30,251 nucleotides of DNA, taken from NCBI GenBank assembly GCA_964547415.1, contig CAZJNX010000023.1, positions 1-30,251 of the forward strand, in the 5' to 3' direction. Below, one piece after another: positions 16,635-23,610 of the stretch (position 1 is the stretch's first letter; each line of letters opens with the position of its first letter). Source of the DNA: CAZJNX01 sp964547415. Lineage in GTDB: Bacteria > Pseudomonadota > Alphaproteobacteria > Rhizobiales > Amorphaceae. The translations under genes and the position numbers were made by a program. The notes beneath the pieces were generated by a model. That model worked only from the letters and a program-made list of their open reading frames with translations. It made no database searches and was not told where the DNA came from.

Positions 16635-18398
16635 TCATCGCATCTCGTCGGGGGCGCCGACGCCCAGGAGGCCGAGGCCGTTTGCGAGCATGGTCTTCAC
16701 TCCGACGACGAGCGCGAGCCGGGCGCGGGTCAACTCTGGGTCGCCCGCCTTAACGAAGCGTAACTGTGCCAAATCCTTCCCGCGGTTCCAATGCGCGTGG
16801 AAGGCGCTGGCGAGATCGTGCAGGTAGTAGGCCACGCGGTGCGGCTCCCGCGCCGCGGCCGCCTGGGCGGCGAGCCGCGGCCACTGGGCGATCCGCGCCA
16901 CGAGATCCCTTTCGCCCGCGTCCTCGAGCCGCTCCAGCGGCGCCGCGGCGAGGGCGGCCGGCGACAGGTCGATCCCCGGCACCTCCCGCTCGGCCTGGCG
17001 CATCACCGACACGCAGCGGGCGTGGCCGTACTGCACGTAGAACACCGGATTGTCCCGGCTCTCGTCCGTCACGACCTCGAAATCGAAGTCGAGCGGCGCG
17101 TCGGACTTGCGGAAGAGCATCATGAAGCGCACCGCGTCGCGCCCGACCTCGTCCACCACATCCCGCAGGGTCACGAAGTCGCCCGAACGCTTCGACATCT
17201 TCACCGGCTCGCCGCCCCGGTAGAGCTTGACGAGCTGGCACAGGAGAACGTCGAGCTGCGCCGCCCCGCCCGAGAGCGCCGCCACCGCCGCCTGCATCCG
17301 CTTCACGTAGCCGCCATGGTCGGCCCCGAGGACGTCCACCAGCCAGCACGGGCCCCGCCGCAGCTTGTCGTAATGGTAGGCGATGTCGGACGCGAAATAG
17401 GTGTAGCTGCCGTCGGCCTTCAAGAGCGGGCGGTCGATGTCGTCGCCGAAGGCGGTGGAGCGGAACAGGGTCTGCTCCCGGTCCTCCCAGTCCTCCGGCA
17501 GCTGGCCCTTGGGGGGCGGCAGGACGCCGCGGTAGATGAGGCCGTCGGCAGCGAGCTTCTCCACCGCCGCGGCCACCTTGTCCACCTCACCCCCGACGAG
17601 GCTCGCCTCGGAGAAGAAGACGTCGTGGGCGATGCCGAGGGCGGCGAGGTCGTCCCGGATCGCGTCCATCATCCGGTCGATGGCGAAGCGGCGGACGAGC
17701 GGCAGCCACTCCGATTCGGGCATGTCGAGGAGGGCGCGGCCGTGGGCGGCGGCGAGCGCTTCGCCGACGGGCTTCAGGTACGCGCCCGGGTAAAGGCCGG
17801 CGGGGATCTCGCCGATCGCCTCGCCGAGGGCCTCGCGGTAGCGCAGGAACGCGGAGCGGGCGAGGACGTCGACCTGCGCCCCGGCGTCGTTGATGTAGTA
17901 CTCGCGGGTGACGGCGTAGCCCGCGAAGGCGAGGAGGCTGGCGAGCGCGTCCCCCACCACCGCGCCGCGGCAGTGGCCGACGTGGAGCGGCCCCGTCGGG
18001 TTCGCCGACACGTATTCGACGTTCACCGCCTCGCCCGCCCCGACCGTGCCGCGGCCGAAGTCCGGCCCGCGCGTGAGCACGGCCGTCAGCACCTGCGACC
18101 ATACGGACGGGGCGAGGCGCAGGTTGATGAAGCCGGGGCCGGCCACCTCGGCCGCCTCCACCCGCGGGTCGTCGGAAAGCCCCGCCGCGATGCGCACGCC
18201 GAGGTCCCGCGGCTTCAGGCCGAGGGGCTTGGCGAGCACCATCGCCGCGTTCGTGGCGAGGTCGCCGTGGGCCGGGTCGCGCGGCGGCTCGACGGCGATG
18301 CGCCGCAGGAGGGCCTCGCCGTCCTCGCGCTCGCGCATCTCGGGCATGGTCGTCACCACGTCGCGGACGCGGTCCGCGAACAGGTCGTAGATGTTCAT
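16635..18398 (-). CDS. argS: Arginyl-tRNA synthetase
   Basis: A class I synthetase that charges tRNA-Arg. The 587-residue protein has the N-terminal tRNA-binding domain, then VSANPTGPLHVGHCRGA (130-146) with the HIGH-type motif HVGH (139-142). It also has the family motif REYYINDAGAQV, the DVLGADHGGYVKRM segment, the KMSKS-type loop KMSKRSGDFVTLRDV, and the helical anticodon domain with VQYGHARCVSVMRQ. The protein ends GLLGVGAPDEMR. All motifs are present and length is normal. It lies 54 bases after dgt and 67 bases before the SPOR gene. Confidence 0.98.
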   Translation of the reverse strand: MNIYDLFADRVRDVVTTMPEMREREDGEALLRRIAVEPPRDPAHGDLATNAAMVLAKPLGLKPRDLGVRIAAGLSDDPRVEAAEVAGPGFINLRLAPSVWSQVLTAVLTRGPDFGRGTVGAGEAVNVEYVSANPTGPLHVGHCRGAVVGDALASLLAFAGYAVTREYYINDAGAQVDVLARSAFLRYREALGEAIGEIPAGLYPGAYLKPVGEALAAAHGRALLDMPESEWLPLVRRFAIDRMMDAIRDDLAALGIAHDVFFSEASLVGGEVDKVAAAVEKLAADGLIYRGVLPPPKGQLPEDWEDREQTLFRSTAFGDDIDRPLLKADGSYTYFASDIAYHYDKLRRGPCWLVDVLGADHGGYVKRMQAAVAALSGGAAQLDVLLCQLVKLYRGGEPVKMSKRSGDFVTLRDVVDEVGRDAVRFMMLFRKSDAPLDFDFEVVTDESRDNPVFYVQYGHARCVSVMRQAEREVPGIDLSPAALAAAPLERLEDAGERDLVARIAQWPRLAAQAAAAREPHRVAYYLHDLASAFHAHWNRGKDLAQLRFVKAGDPELTRARLALVVGVKTMLANGLGLLGVGAPDEMR

Positions 18399-18452
18399 CG
18401 GCTGGTCCCAGGGCTGGCCGGGCGCGTGCCGCGCGTGCCGGCGCGGCTCCCT

Positions 18453-19712
18453 CTAGCGCACCCCGCCCGCCGGCGAAACCGCCGGCGGCACCGCCTCGTC
18501 GCCGCCGTGGCCCGCGAGGCGCCGGTGCTCCTCGATGGCAAAGCGGTCGGTCATGCCGGCGATGTAGTCGGCGACGCGGCGCTTCAGGTGCGCCTCGTCC
18601 CCGGGCCTCAGCCCCTCCCGCCAGCCCGCCGGCAGGAGGGCCGGGTCCGCCACGTAGGCCGAAAACAGCGCCTCCACGACGCGCCCCGCCCGGCGGCGCT
18701 GCTCGAGGACGGACGGATGGCGGTAGAGCGCGCCGAACAGGAACGCCTTGGTGGCCCGTTCCGCCGCCGCCATGGGCGCGGAGAAGGCGACGAGCGGCCC
18801 GGCGCAGTCGGCCACGTCCTCCGCGCGACCGACGCCCGCGGCCGCGGCGCGGACGCGGGTCTCGGCCACCACGTCGTCGATGAAGGCGGTCAGCATGCGC
18901 CTCACGAGCTCGTGGGCGCGGCGGGCCGGGGAGAGGTCCCCGTGCTCGGCGGCGATCCCCTCGAGGATCCGGGCGAGGAAGGGAACCGCCGACAGGTCCT
19001 CGAAGGTGAGGAACCCCGCCCGCAGGCCGTCGTCGATGTCGTGGGCGTCGTAGGCGATGTCGTCGGCGATCGCCGCGGCCTGGGCCTCGAGGGTGGGCCA
19101 GCCCGCGAGGCTGAGGCCCTGGAGCGCCTCGTCCTCCAGGAAGGCGGGCGGCAGGGAGGAGATCACCCGCCCGTCCGCGTCGAGGACGGGGCCGTTGTGC
19201 TTCACGAGGCCTTCCAGGGTCTCCACCGTGAGGTTGAGCCCGTCGAAGGCGGCGTAGCGCCGCTCCAGCTTGGTGACGACGCGCACCGTCTGGGCGTTGT
19301 GGTCGAAGCCGCCCGCCTGCGCCATCAGGCGGCCGAGCACGTCCTCCCCCTCGTGGCCGAAGGGGGTGTGGCCGAAGTCGTGGGCGAGGGCGATCGCCTC
19401 GGCGAGGTCCTCGTCGAGGCCGAGGGTGCGGGCGATGGAGCGCGCGATCTGGGCGACCTCGAGGGAATGGGTGAGGCGGGTGCGGAAATGGTCGCCCTCG
19501 GCGGCCACGAAGACCTGGGTCTTGTGCATGAGGCGACGGAAGGCGGTGGAGTGGACGATCCGGTCCCGGTCCCGCTGGAAGGCGGTCCGGGTCGGGCTCG
19601 GCGCCTCGGGGATCGCCCGCCCGCGCGAGGCCGCCGGGTCCGCTGCGAGCGGCGAGCGGAAGCGCCCCGCCGGTCCCTCTCCCGCCGGCCGCAACGGGTT
19701 CTCGTCCGCCAT
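18453..19712 (-). CDS. dgt: Deoxyguanosinetriphosphate triphosphohydrolase-like protein
   Basis: An HD-superfamily dNTP triphosphohydrolase (dNTP to deoxynucleoside plus triphosphate) of the shorter dgt-like class. I place the start at the ATG at 19712, preceded by a strong GGGAGGGG site, giving 419 residues; an in-frame start upstream at 19799 lacks one. Motifs are FQRDRDRIVHSTAFRRL (45-61), RTRLTHSLEVAQIAR (77-91, metal His82), AHDFGHTPFGHEGE (110-123, the HD pair 111-112) and IADDIAYDAHDIDDG with the further metal Asp. It is the first gene of the minus-strand block and diverges from erpA across 120 bases. Confidence 0.94.
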   Translation of the reverse strand: MADENPLRPAGEGPAGRFRSPLAADPAASRGRAIPEAPSPTRTAFQRDRDRIVHSTAFRRLMHKTQVFVAAEGDHFRTRLTHSLEVAQIARSIARTLGLDEDLAEAIALAHDFGHTPFGHEGEDVLGRLMAQAGGFDHNAQTVRVVTKLERRYAAFDGLNLTVETLEGLVKHNGPVLDADGRVISSLPPAFLEDEALQGLSLAGWPTLEAQAAAIADDIAYDAHDIDDGLRAGFLTFEDLSAVPFLARILEGIAAEHGDLSPARRAHELVRRMLTAFIDDVVAETRVRAAAAGVGRAEDVADCAGPLVAFSAPMAAAERATKAFLFGALYRHPSVLEQRRRAGRVVEALFSAYVADPALLPAGWREGLRPGDEAHLKRRVADYIAGMTDRFAIEEHRRLAGHGGDEAVPPAVSPAGGVR

Positions 19713-19832
19713 CGCCCCTCCCCCGGCGGATTGCCCGCCGCGCGCCGAGCGCTTAAGTTTTCCATCGACGCGCATAGCACGGGGCGCGGGCGGCCGCACG
19801 CTCGCCCGGCGCCCGATCCACGGGAGCGGACC

Positions 19833-20192
19833 ATGGCGACGACGATGGAGGCGGCGGCCCCGGCGGACACGGTGGTGGTGACCGACAGCGCCTTCCGCCG
19901 GATCGGCGAGATCCTGAAGGAGGAGGACGGGGCGGGCGCCCTCAGGGTCGCCGTCGAGGGCGGTGGCTGCTCGGGCTTCCAGTACCGCTACGACCTGGTC
20001 GAGAGCCCGGAGCCGGACGACCTCGTCTTCGAGCGGGACGGGGCGCGGGTGGTGATCGACCCGGTCTCCCTCGACTACCTGAAGGGCTCGCAGATCGACT
20101 TCGTGACCGACCTGATGGGCCAGGCCTTCCAGATCCGCAATCCGAACGCGACCGCCTCGTGCGGCTGCGGCACGTCCTTCTCCCTGTTCTGA
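19833..20192 (+). CDS. erpA: A-type iron-sulfur carrier protein (ErpA/IscA family)
   Basis: A-type carriers pass Fe-S clusters from the scaffold to apoproteins. The 119-residue protein contains LRVAVEGGGCSGFQYRY with Cys46, and NATASCGCGTSFSLF with Cys110 and Cys112, the three cluster ligands. The ATG at 19833 has a GGGAGCGG site upstream and fits the family length; the open frame extends far upstream but is only a shadow of dgt and argS. The family members ErpA, IscA and SufA are hard to tell apart by eye; with no isc or suf genes nearby, ErpA is the best guess. xthA follows after 11 bases. Confidence 0.92.
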   Translation: MATTMEAAAPADTVVVTDSAFRRIGEILKEEDGAGALRVAVEGGGCSGFQYRYDLVESPEPDDLVFERDGARVVIDPVSLDYLKGSQIDFVTDLMGQAFQIRNPNATASCGCGTSFSLF

Positions 20193-20203
20193 CGGCCGCC
20201 GCG

Positions 20204-20989
20204 GTGCGGATCGCCACCTGGAACATCAACGGCGTGAAGGCGCGCCTCGCCGCGCTGACGCGGTGGCTCGAGGAGGCGGCGCCGGACGTCGCGTGCCTTC
20301 AGGAGATCAAGTCGGTCGACGAGGCCTTTCCGGCGGCCGAGATCGAGCGGCTCGGCTACAACGTCGCCACCCACGGCCAGAAGGGCTTCAACGGGGTGGC
20401 GATCCTGTCGAAGCGCCCGCTGGAGGACGTGACGGCGGGCCTTCCGGGCGACGACGAGGACGTGCAGGCGCGCTACCTCGAGGCGGTGGTGCCGGCGGAC
20501 GGGGGCGAGGCGATCCGCGTGGCGTGCCTCTACCTTCCCAACGGCAACCCGGTGGGGACGGAGAAGTTTTCCTACAAGCTCGCCTGGATGGACCGGCTGT
20601 TCGCCCGCCAGGCGGCGCTCGCGGCGCTCGAGGAGCCGGTCGTCTTCGCGGGCGACTACAACGTGATTCCCGAGCCCGCCGACGCCCGCTTCCCGGAGCG
20701 GTGGACGGACGACGCCCTCTTCCAGCCGGAGAGCCGGCGGCGCTACCGGGCGCTCCTCAACGCGGGCCTGACGGACGCGGTGCGGGCCGCCTCGGACGGG
20801 GACGACCTCTTCACCTTCTGGGACTACCAGGCCGGCGCCTTCCAGAAGAACAACGGCATCCGCATCGACCACCTTCTCCTGTCGCCCCGGGCGGCCGACC
20901 GCCTCGAGGCCGTCGCCATCGACCGCCACGTCCGCGCCTGGGACAAGCCCTCCGACCACGTCCCCGTGGTCGCCACCCTGTCGGGCTGA
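20204..20989 (+). CDS. xthA: Exodeoxyribonuclease III (AP endonuclease)
   Basis: A Mg-dependent nuclease that cuts DNA at abasic sites and has 3' exonuclease activity, acting in base excision repair. The GTG at 20204 gives VRIATWNINGVKARL, the normal N-terminus of the family, and 261 residues; an earlier in-frame GTG at 20159 lies inside erpA. Active-site residues visible are Asn7, Glu34 in CLQEIK, Tyr110 in CLYLPNGNP, Asp151 and Asn153 in AGDYNVIP, IRIDHLLLS (219-227), and the Asp251-His252 pair in KPSDHVPV. There is no clear ribosome site at 20204, so coupling to erpA (11-base gap) is likely. It converges on the hydratase alpha gene across 39 bases. Confidence 0.95.
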   Translation: MRIATWNINGVKARLAALTRWLEEAAPDVACLQEIKSVDEAFPAAEIERLGYNVATHGQKGFNGVAILSKRPLEDVTAGLPGDDEDVQARYLEAVVPADGGEAIRVACLYLPNGNPVGTEKFSYKLAWMDRLFARQAALAALEEPVVFAGDYNVIPEPADARFPERWTDDALFQPESRRRYRALLNAGLTDAVRAASDGDDLFTFWDYQAGAFQKNNGIRIDHLLLSPRAADRLEAVAIDRHVRAWDKPSDHVPVVATLSG

Positions 20990-21028
20990 TCGCGGCAGCG
21001 AGCGCGTCGGCGCGATGGCGCGGGCGGA

Positions 21029-21670
21029 TCAGGCCCGGCGGGGAAGGCCCGTGCCGATCATGGAGTCGCGGGTGACGAGGCGGGCGAGATCCGCCTCCGG
21101 CCAGCCCTCGGTGCCCGCGGGGCGGACCGGGATCACCAGGTAACGCATGTCGGCGGTGCTATCGAGGACCTTCACGGACGTGTCGGGCGGCAGGTCCACG
21201 CCGAACTCGGCAAGGACGCCGCGGGGGTCGGCGACGACGCGGGCGCGGTAGGCCGTCGACTTGTACCAGGCCGGCGGGACCCCGAGCACCATGCGCGGGT
21301 AGCACGAGCACAGCGTGCAGGTGACGACGTGGTGGAGACGGTCGGTGTTCTGGACCGCCACCAGCTCGGCGATCTGCCCCACGTCGATGTCCATCTCGCC
21401 GACGGCCGAACGGGCGTCGGCGAGGAGGCGGGCGCGGAAGGCCTCGTCCGCCCAGGCGCGGGCGATCACCTTCGCGCCGAGGGCCTCACCGCGCGAGTCC
21501 ATGAAATCGATCTGGGCGTGGACGTCCGCCGCCGTCAGCACCCCCTTCTCGATCAGGAGCTCGCGGATCGCCGTCTCCAGCACCTCGTACTCGGAGACCT
21601 CCCCCGTCTCCTCCACGATCGGGGCATGGTCGTGGTCGTGGTCGTGATGGTGGTCGTGGGCGTGGCTCAT
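21029..21670 (-). CDS. nthA: Nitrile hydratase alpha / thiocyanate hydrolase gamma-type catalytic subunit, cobalt type
   Basis: This is the metal-bearing subunit of a nitrile hydratase or thiocyanate hydrolase. The 213 residues include the metal-binding CTLCSC (118-123). Thr in the second position is the mark of the cobalt (not iron) class, and the two later Cys are the ones oxidised in active enzymes. Flanking family motifs are VQNTDRLHHVVT, LGVPPAWYKSTAYRARVV and PAGTEGWPEADLARLVTRD. Unusually, the N-terminus has eight His within residues 3-15, alternating with Asp, which may bind or buffer cobalt. The ATG at 21670 overlaps the upstream stop (ATGA). It is the third gene of a coupled trio. 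Family sure; nitrile versus thiocyanate substrate is open. Confidence 0.9.
   Translation of the reverse strand: MSHAHDHHHDHDHDHAPIVEETGEVSEYEVLETAIRELLIEKGVLTAADVHAQIDFMDSRGEALGAKVIARAWADEAFRARLLADARSAVGEMDIDVGQIAELVAVQNTDRLHHVVTCTLCSCYPRMVLGVPPAWYKSTAYRARVVADPRGVLAEFGVDLPPDTSVKVLDSTADMRYLVIPVRPAGTEGWPEADLARLVTRDSMIGTGLPRRA
21628..21660. repeat. Short simple repeat encoding the His-Asp tract
   Basis: A GGTCGT-type repeat at the 5' end of the alpha subunit gene encodes the alternating His/Asp run. It is a direct low-complexity sequence and could vary in copy number in frame. Confidence 0.7.
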
Positions 21671-21987
21671 GGCGTGTTGCCTCCGGCGGGCTCGAGCCAG
21701 TGCTCGAAGATGTCGGCCTCCAGCGTGTCCTCCGCCGCGCCCGCGTAGCCGGGCCACAGGTCCCGCTGGCGGAAGGCGACCCGGTAGAGGTAGCGCACCG
21801 GAAGGCCGGGCAGGTGGTAGGCGAGCTTCTCGGGATCGCGGAACGGGCCCTCCACCGCGACCACCGTGCCCGGCTTGCCGCGCAGGTAGAAGGGGGTGCG
21901 GCAGTGGCCGCTCGCGGCGCGGGCGCCGACGGCGACGGTCTCGCCCGGCGAGAAGCGCGGGGAGACGGCGGCAGGGGCGGCGCTCAC
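21667..21987 (-). CDS. Hydratase beta subunit, C-terminal half as a separate protein
   Basis: A 106-residue protein that matches the SH3-like C-terminal half of the nitrile hydratase beta subunit, or thiocyanate hydrolase ScnA. Visible motifs are FSPGETVAV, GHCRTPFYLRGKPGTVV (27-43), the DPEKLAYHLPGLP segment, LYRVAF (67-72) and DTLEADIFEHWLEPA. The GTG start (21987) overlaps the upstream stop (GTGA) and its own stop overlaps the alpha start (ATGA). Intact flanking start and stop signals argue that it is a designed small gene and not the tail of a broken beta gene. It would pair with the N-half protein to complete the beta-like part of the enzyme. Confidence 0.88.
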   Translation of the reverse strand: MSAAPAAVSPRFSPGETVAVGARAASGHCRTPFYLRGKPGTVVAVEGPFRDPEKLAYHLPGLPVRYLYRVAFRQRDLWPGYAGAAEDTLEADIFEHWLEPAGGNTP

Positions 21988-22361
21988 GGGACGGGCCTGT
22001 CGGAGACGGTGCGGCCCTCGGCGCGCAGGCGCGCGACCACCTCGGCCATCCGCGCCTCGATCTCCTCCGGCGTCAGCACCTCGAGCTCCACCAGGAGGTT
22101 TCGGATCGCCCGGATCCAGCGGTCGTAGTAGGCGATGCCGTCGTACTCGCTCTGCGCGTAGCCCTCGATGGCGCGGCGGAGGGCATCGACCCTGAGGCCC
22201 ACGACGCCCGGCCGCGCGAGCAGCATGACGAGCGCGTCGACCCGCTTCTCGTAGAAGGAAAGGTCGTGCTCGTGGCGGTCGACGGGGCCGAGGTCGAGGC
22301 CGCCCACGTCGTGGACGGCGCGGCCGGCCCCGTCCGTGCGGGGAACGAATGTGCGGTCCAT
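21984..22361 (-). CDS. Hydratase beta subunit, N-terminal half as a separate protein
   Basis: A 125-residue protein matching the N-terminal helical half of the nitrile hydratase beta subunit, or thiocyanate hydrolase ScnB; P14K-type activators share this fold. It carries HDVGGLDLGPV (17-27), SFYEKRVDALVMLL, YAQSEYDGIAYYDRWIRAI (68-86) and LTPEEIEARMAEV. The ATG at 22361 follows a strong GAAGGAGG site. Its stop overlaps the next gene (GTGA). The order N-half, C-half, alpha matches the scnB-scnA-scnC order of thiocyanate hydrolase and also resembles three-subunit nitrile hydratases such as the toyocamycin enzyme. It could instead be an activator, but the free C-half downstream makes a structural subunit more likely. 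Confidence 0.87.
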   Translation of the reverse strand: MDRTFVPRTDGAGRAVHDVGGLDLGPVDRHEHDLSFYEKRVDALVMLLARPGVVGLRVDALRRAIEGYAQSEYDGIAYYDRWIRAIRNLLVELEVLTPEEIEARMAEVVARLRAEGRTVSDRPVP

Positions 22362-22372
22362 CAGCGCCTCCT

Positions 22373-23077
22373 TCAGGGGAACAGGATGACCGATCCGGGG
22401 TCGATCGTCACGTGCACCGTCTCGCCGACGGCAAGCCGCCCGAGGGCGCCGTCGGGCCCGTCCCGCCAATGGACGAGGAGGGGTTCGGCCGCGCCCGCGT
22501 CCACGTACACCTCCGCGTAGGTGCCCTTGTAGACGGCCTCCCTCACGCGGCCGGTCAGGACGTTGCCGGTGGCCCCGTTCGCGGGCCCGTGGGCGATGGC
22601 GATGCGCTCCGGGCGGATGCCGAGGCGCACGCGGCCCGAGGCGCCCGCCGCAACGCGGATCGCCGCCCGCTCGCCGATCCTGACGACGGCGGCGCCGTCC
22701 TCCTCGCCCTCCACGGTGCCCTCGATCACGTTGGACGCGCCGCGGAACGCCAGCACCGCGCGGGAGCGGGGGCGGGGGCGGCCGTAGGCGACGTTCTCGG
22801 CCACCGTCATGTGGGGAGAGAGGGCGTAGTCCTGGAAGACGAGGCCGGTGTTGCGCCGGTGGGGCGGCAGGCGGGTCACCGGCGCGCCGTTGAAGCGGAT
22901 GGTGCCCGCCGTCGGCCGCACGAAGCCCGCGATCGCCCGCAGCGTCGTGGTCTTCCCGCAGCCCGACGGGCCGAGGAGGGCGAGGCAGCGCCCCTCCTCC
23001 ACGGTGAAGGCGACGTCCTTCAGGATCCGGTGGCGGCCCACCTGGAAGCACAGGCCCTCGATGTCGAGGCGGGCCAT
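22373..23077 (-). pseudogene. ABC transporter ATPase (PotA type) with internal deletion
   Basis: The frame is open from ATG to stop (234 residues) but the protein is missing its core. Residues 1-99 are a normal ATPase start with Walker A GPSGCGKT (36-43) and Q-loop Gln82 in VFQDYALSPHMTVAENVAYG. The sequence then jumps, through a Pro/Arg-rich junction (about 100-108), straight to AFRGASNVIEGTVEG, which normally begins the C-terminal TOBE part. LSGGQ, Walker B, D-loop and H-loop, about 130 residues in normal members, are absent. It cannot hydrolyse ATP in the usual way. Its stop is 11 bases before the hydratase N-half gene, so it may still carry the operon message. Either a real in-frame deletion or an assembly error at the C-rich junction (22755-22785). 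Confidence 0.85.
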
Positions 23078-23366
23078 CTCGGCGTCCGATCGACAGGGAG
23101 ACGACGCGGTAGCGCCGCTCGACGAGGAGGATCACCGCGCTCACCACCACGATGTAGATGGTGGAGAAGGCGGCCGGCGTCGGGTCCAGGTTCTGGGAGA
23201 TGTCATCGAACACTTCGATCGGCATGGTGGTGACCCCGCCGCGCACGAGGAAGACGCTGATCGGGTAGTTGTCGAAGCTGATGAGGAAGGCGAACAGGAA
23301 GCCCGACACCAGCCCCGGCCTGATCTGGGGCAGGGTGACGGTGCGGACCATCGTCGCCACCCTCAC
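23078..23366 (-). pseudogene. ABC transporter permease remnant (PotC-like C-terminal part)
   Basis: The minus strand encodes the end of a binding-protein-dependent permease: VTLPQIRPGLVSGFLFAFL, SFDNYPISVFLVRGG, TMPIEVFDDISQNLDPTPAA and a final membrane segment IYIVVVSAVILLVERRY. These are the last two membrane segments of a PotC-type protein. Everything before the EAA loop is missing in this orientation, and no stop codon occurs near the ATPase start; the frame runs on, out of register, under the ATPase gene. No full-length permease can be made. The start point given is arbitrary. Confidence 0.85.
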
Positions 23367-23427
23367 CCTCCACGATCCGCGGATCGAGGAGGCCGCCCGC
23401 TCCCTCGGCGCCGTGCCGCCACCCTAG
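23341..23427 (+). pseudogene. Permease EAA-loop fragment on the opposite strand
   Basis: The plus strand encodes VRTIVATLTLHDPR followed by IEEAARSLGAVPP and then a TAG stop (23425-23427). This is the helix and EAA loop that normally come immediately before the TLPQIRPGL segment found on the minus strand next door. The two pieces thus face each other in a fold-back arrangement joined near the quasi-palindrome GGTGCGGACC (23340-23349). The fragment is about 28 codons long and has no start or upstream part. Confidence 0.75.
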
Positions 23428-23474
23428 GCGAGTGTCGCCGGGCGACGATCCGCGGCCGAACGGGCCCGCCCGAC

Positions 23475-23501
23475 GCGCGGGCACGATTAACGTGCGCCCG
23501 C
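23475..23501. promoter_or_regulatory. Imperfect inverted repeat upstream of the hydratase region and mscS
   Basis: Arms 23475-23485 and 23491-23501 match at 9 of 11 positions around ATTAA. This AT-containing centre is unusual here. It lies between the permease remnant and the mscS gene and could be an operator or a weak bidirectional terminator. Function is a guess. Confidence 0.3.
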
Positions 23502-23533
23502 CGGGCGCTCGGCTGCTTCCCGGACGATGCCTG

Positions 23534-23562
23534 TTGACCTCGCCTCGACCCGCGGCCTAGCA
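23534..23562 (+). promoter_or_regulatory. Weak promoter candidate for mscS
   Basis: TTGACC (23534-23539) followed after 17 bases by CTAGCA (23557-23562). The -35 element is good for alphaproteobacteria; the -10 element is poor. It would start transcription about 40 bases before the mscS ATG. Confidence 0.28.
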
Positions 23563-23610
23563 GGCATATCCAATGGATGAGGTCGAAGAACGAGCGAAGG
23601 AACGGCGGCG

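Noticed and set aside
16791..19832. Long plus-strand extension upstream of erpA
   Set aside because: It is antisense to argS and dgt, shows no domain, and erpA has its own ATG with ribosome site and normal length.
19713..19832. Promoter elements between dgt and erpA
   Set aside because: The 120-base gap must hold promoters, and has an AT-richer patch near 19753-19772, but no hexamer pair with proper spacing was convincing on either strand.
20159..20203. Upstream GTG start for xthA
   Set aside because: It would add 15 residues overlapping erpA; the GTG at 20204 gives the normal family N-terminus.
21029..22361. Idea that the two beta-half genes are simply a frameshifted nthB pseudogene
   Set aside because: Each half has its own start and stop arranged as 4-base overlaps, and the N-half ends with extra residues typical of a separate subunit; the order also matches known split enzymes.
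22362..23366. Apparent fusion of the permease with the hydratase N-half in one open frame
   Set aside because: The frame between them is out of register with the ATPase gene and has no family resemblance; the hydratase N-half has a strong ribosome site and its own ATG.
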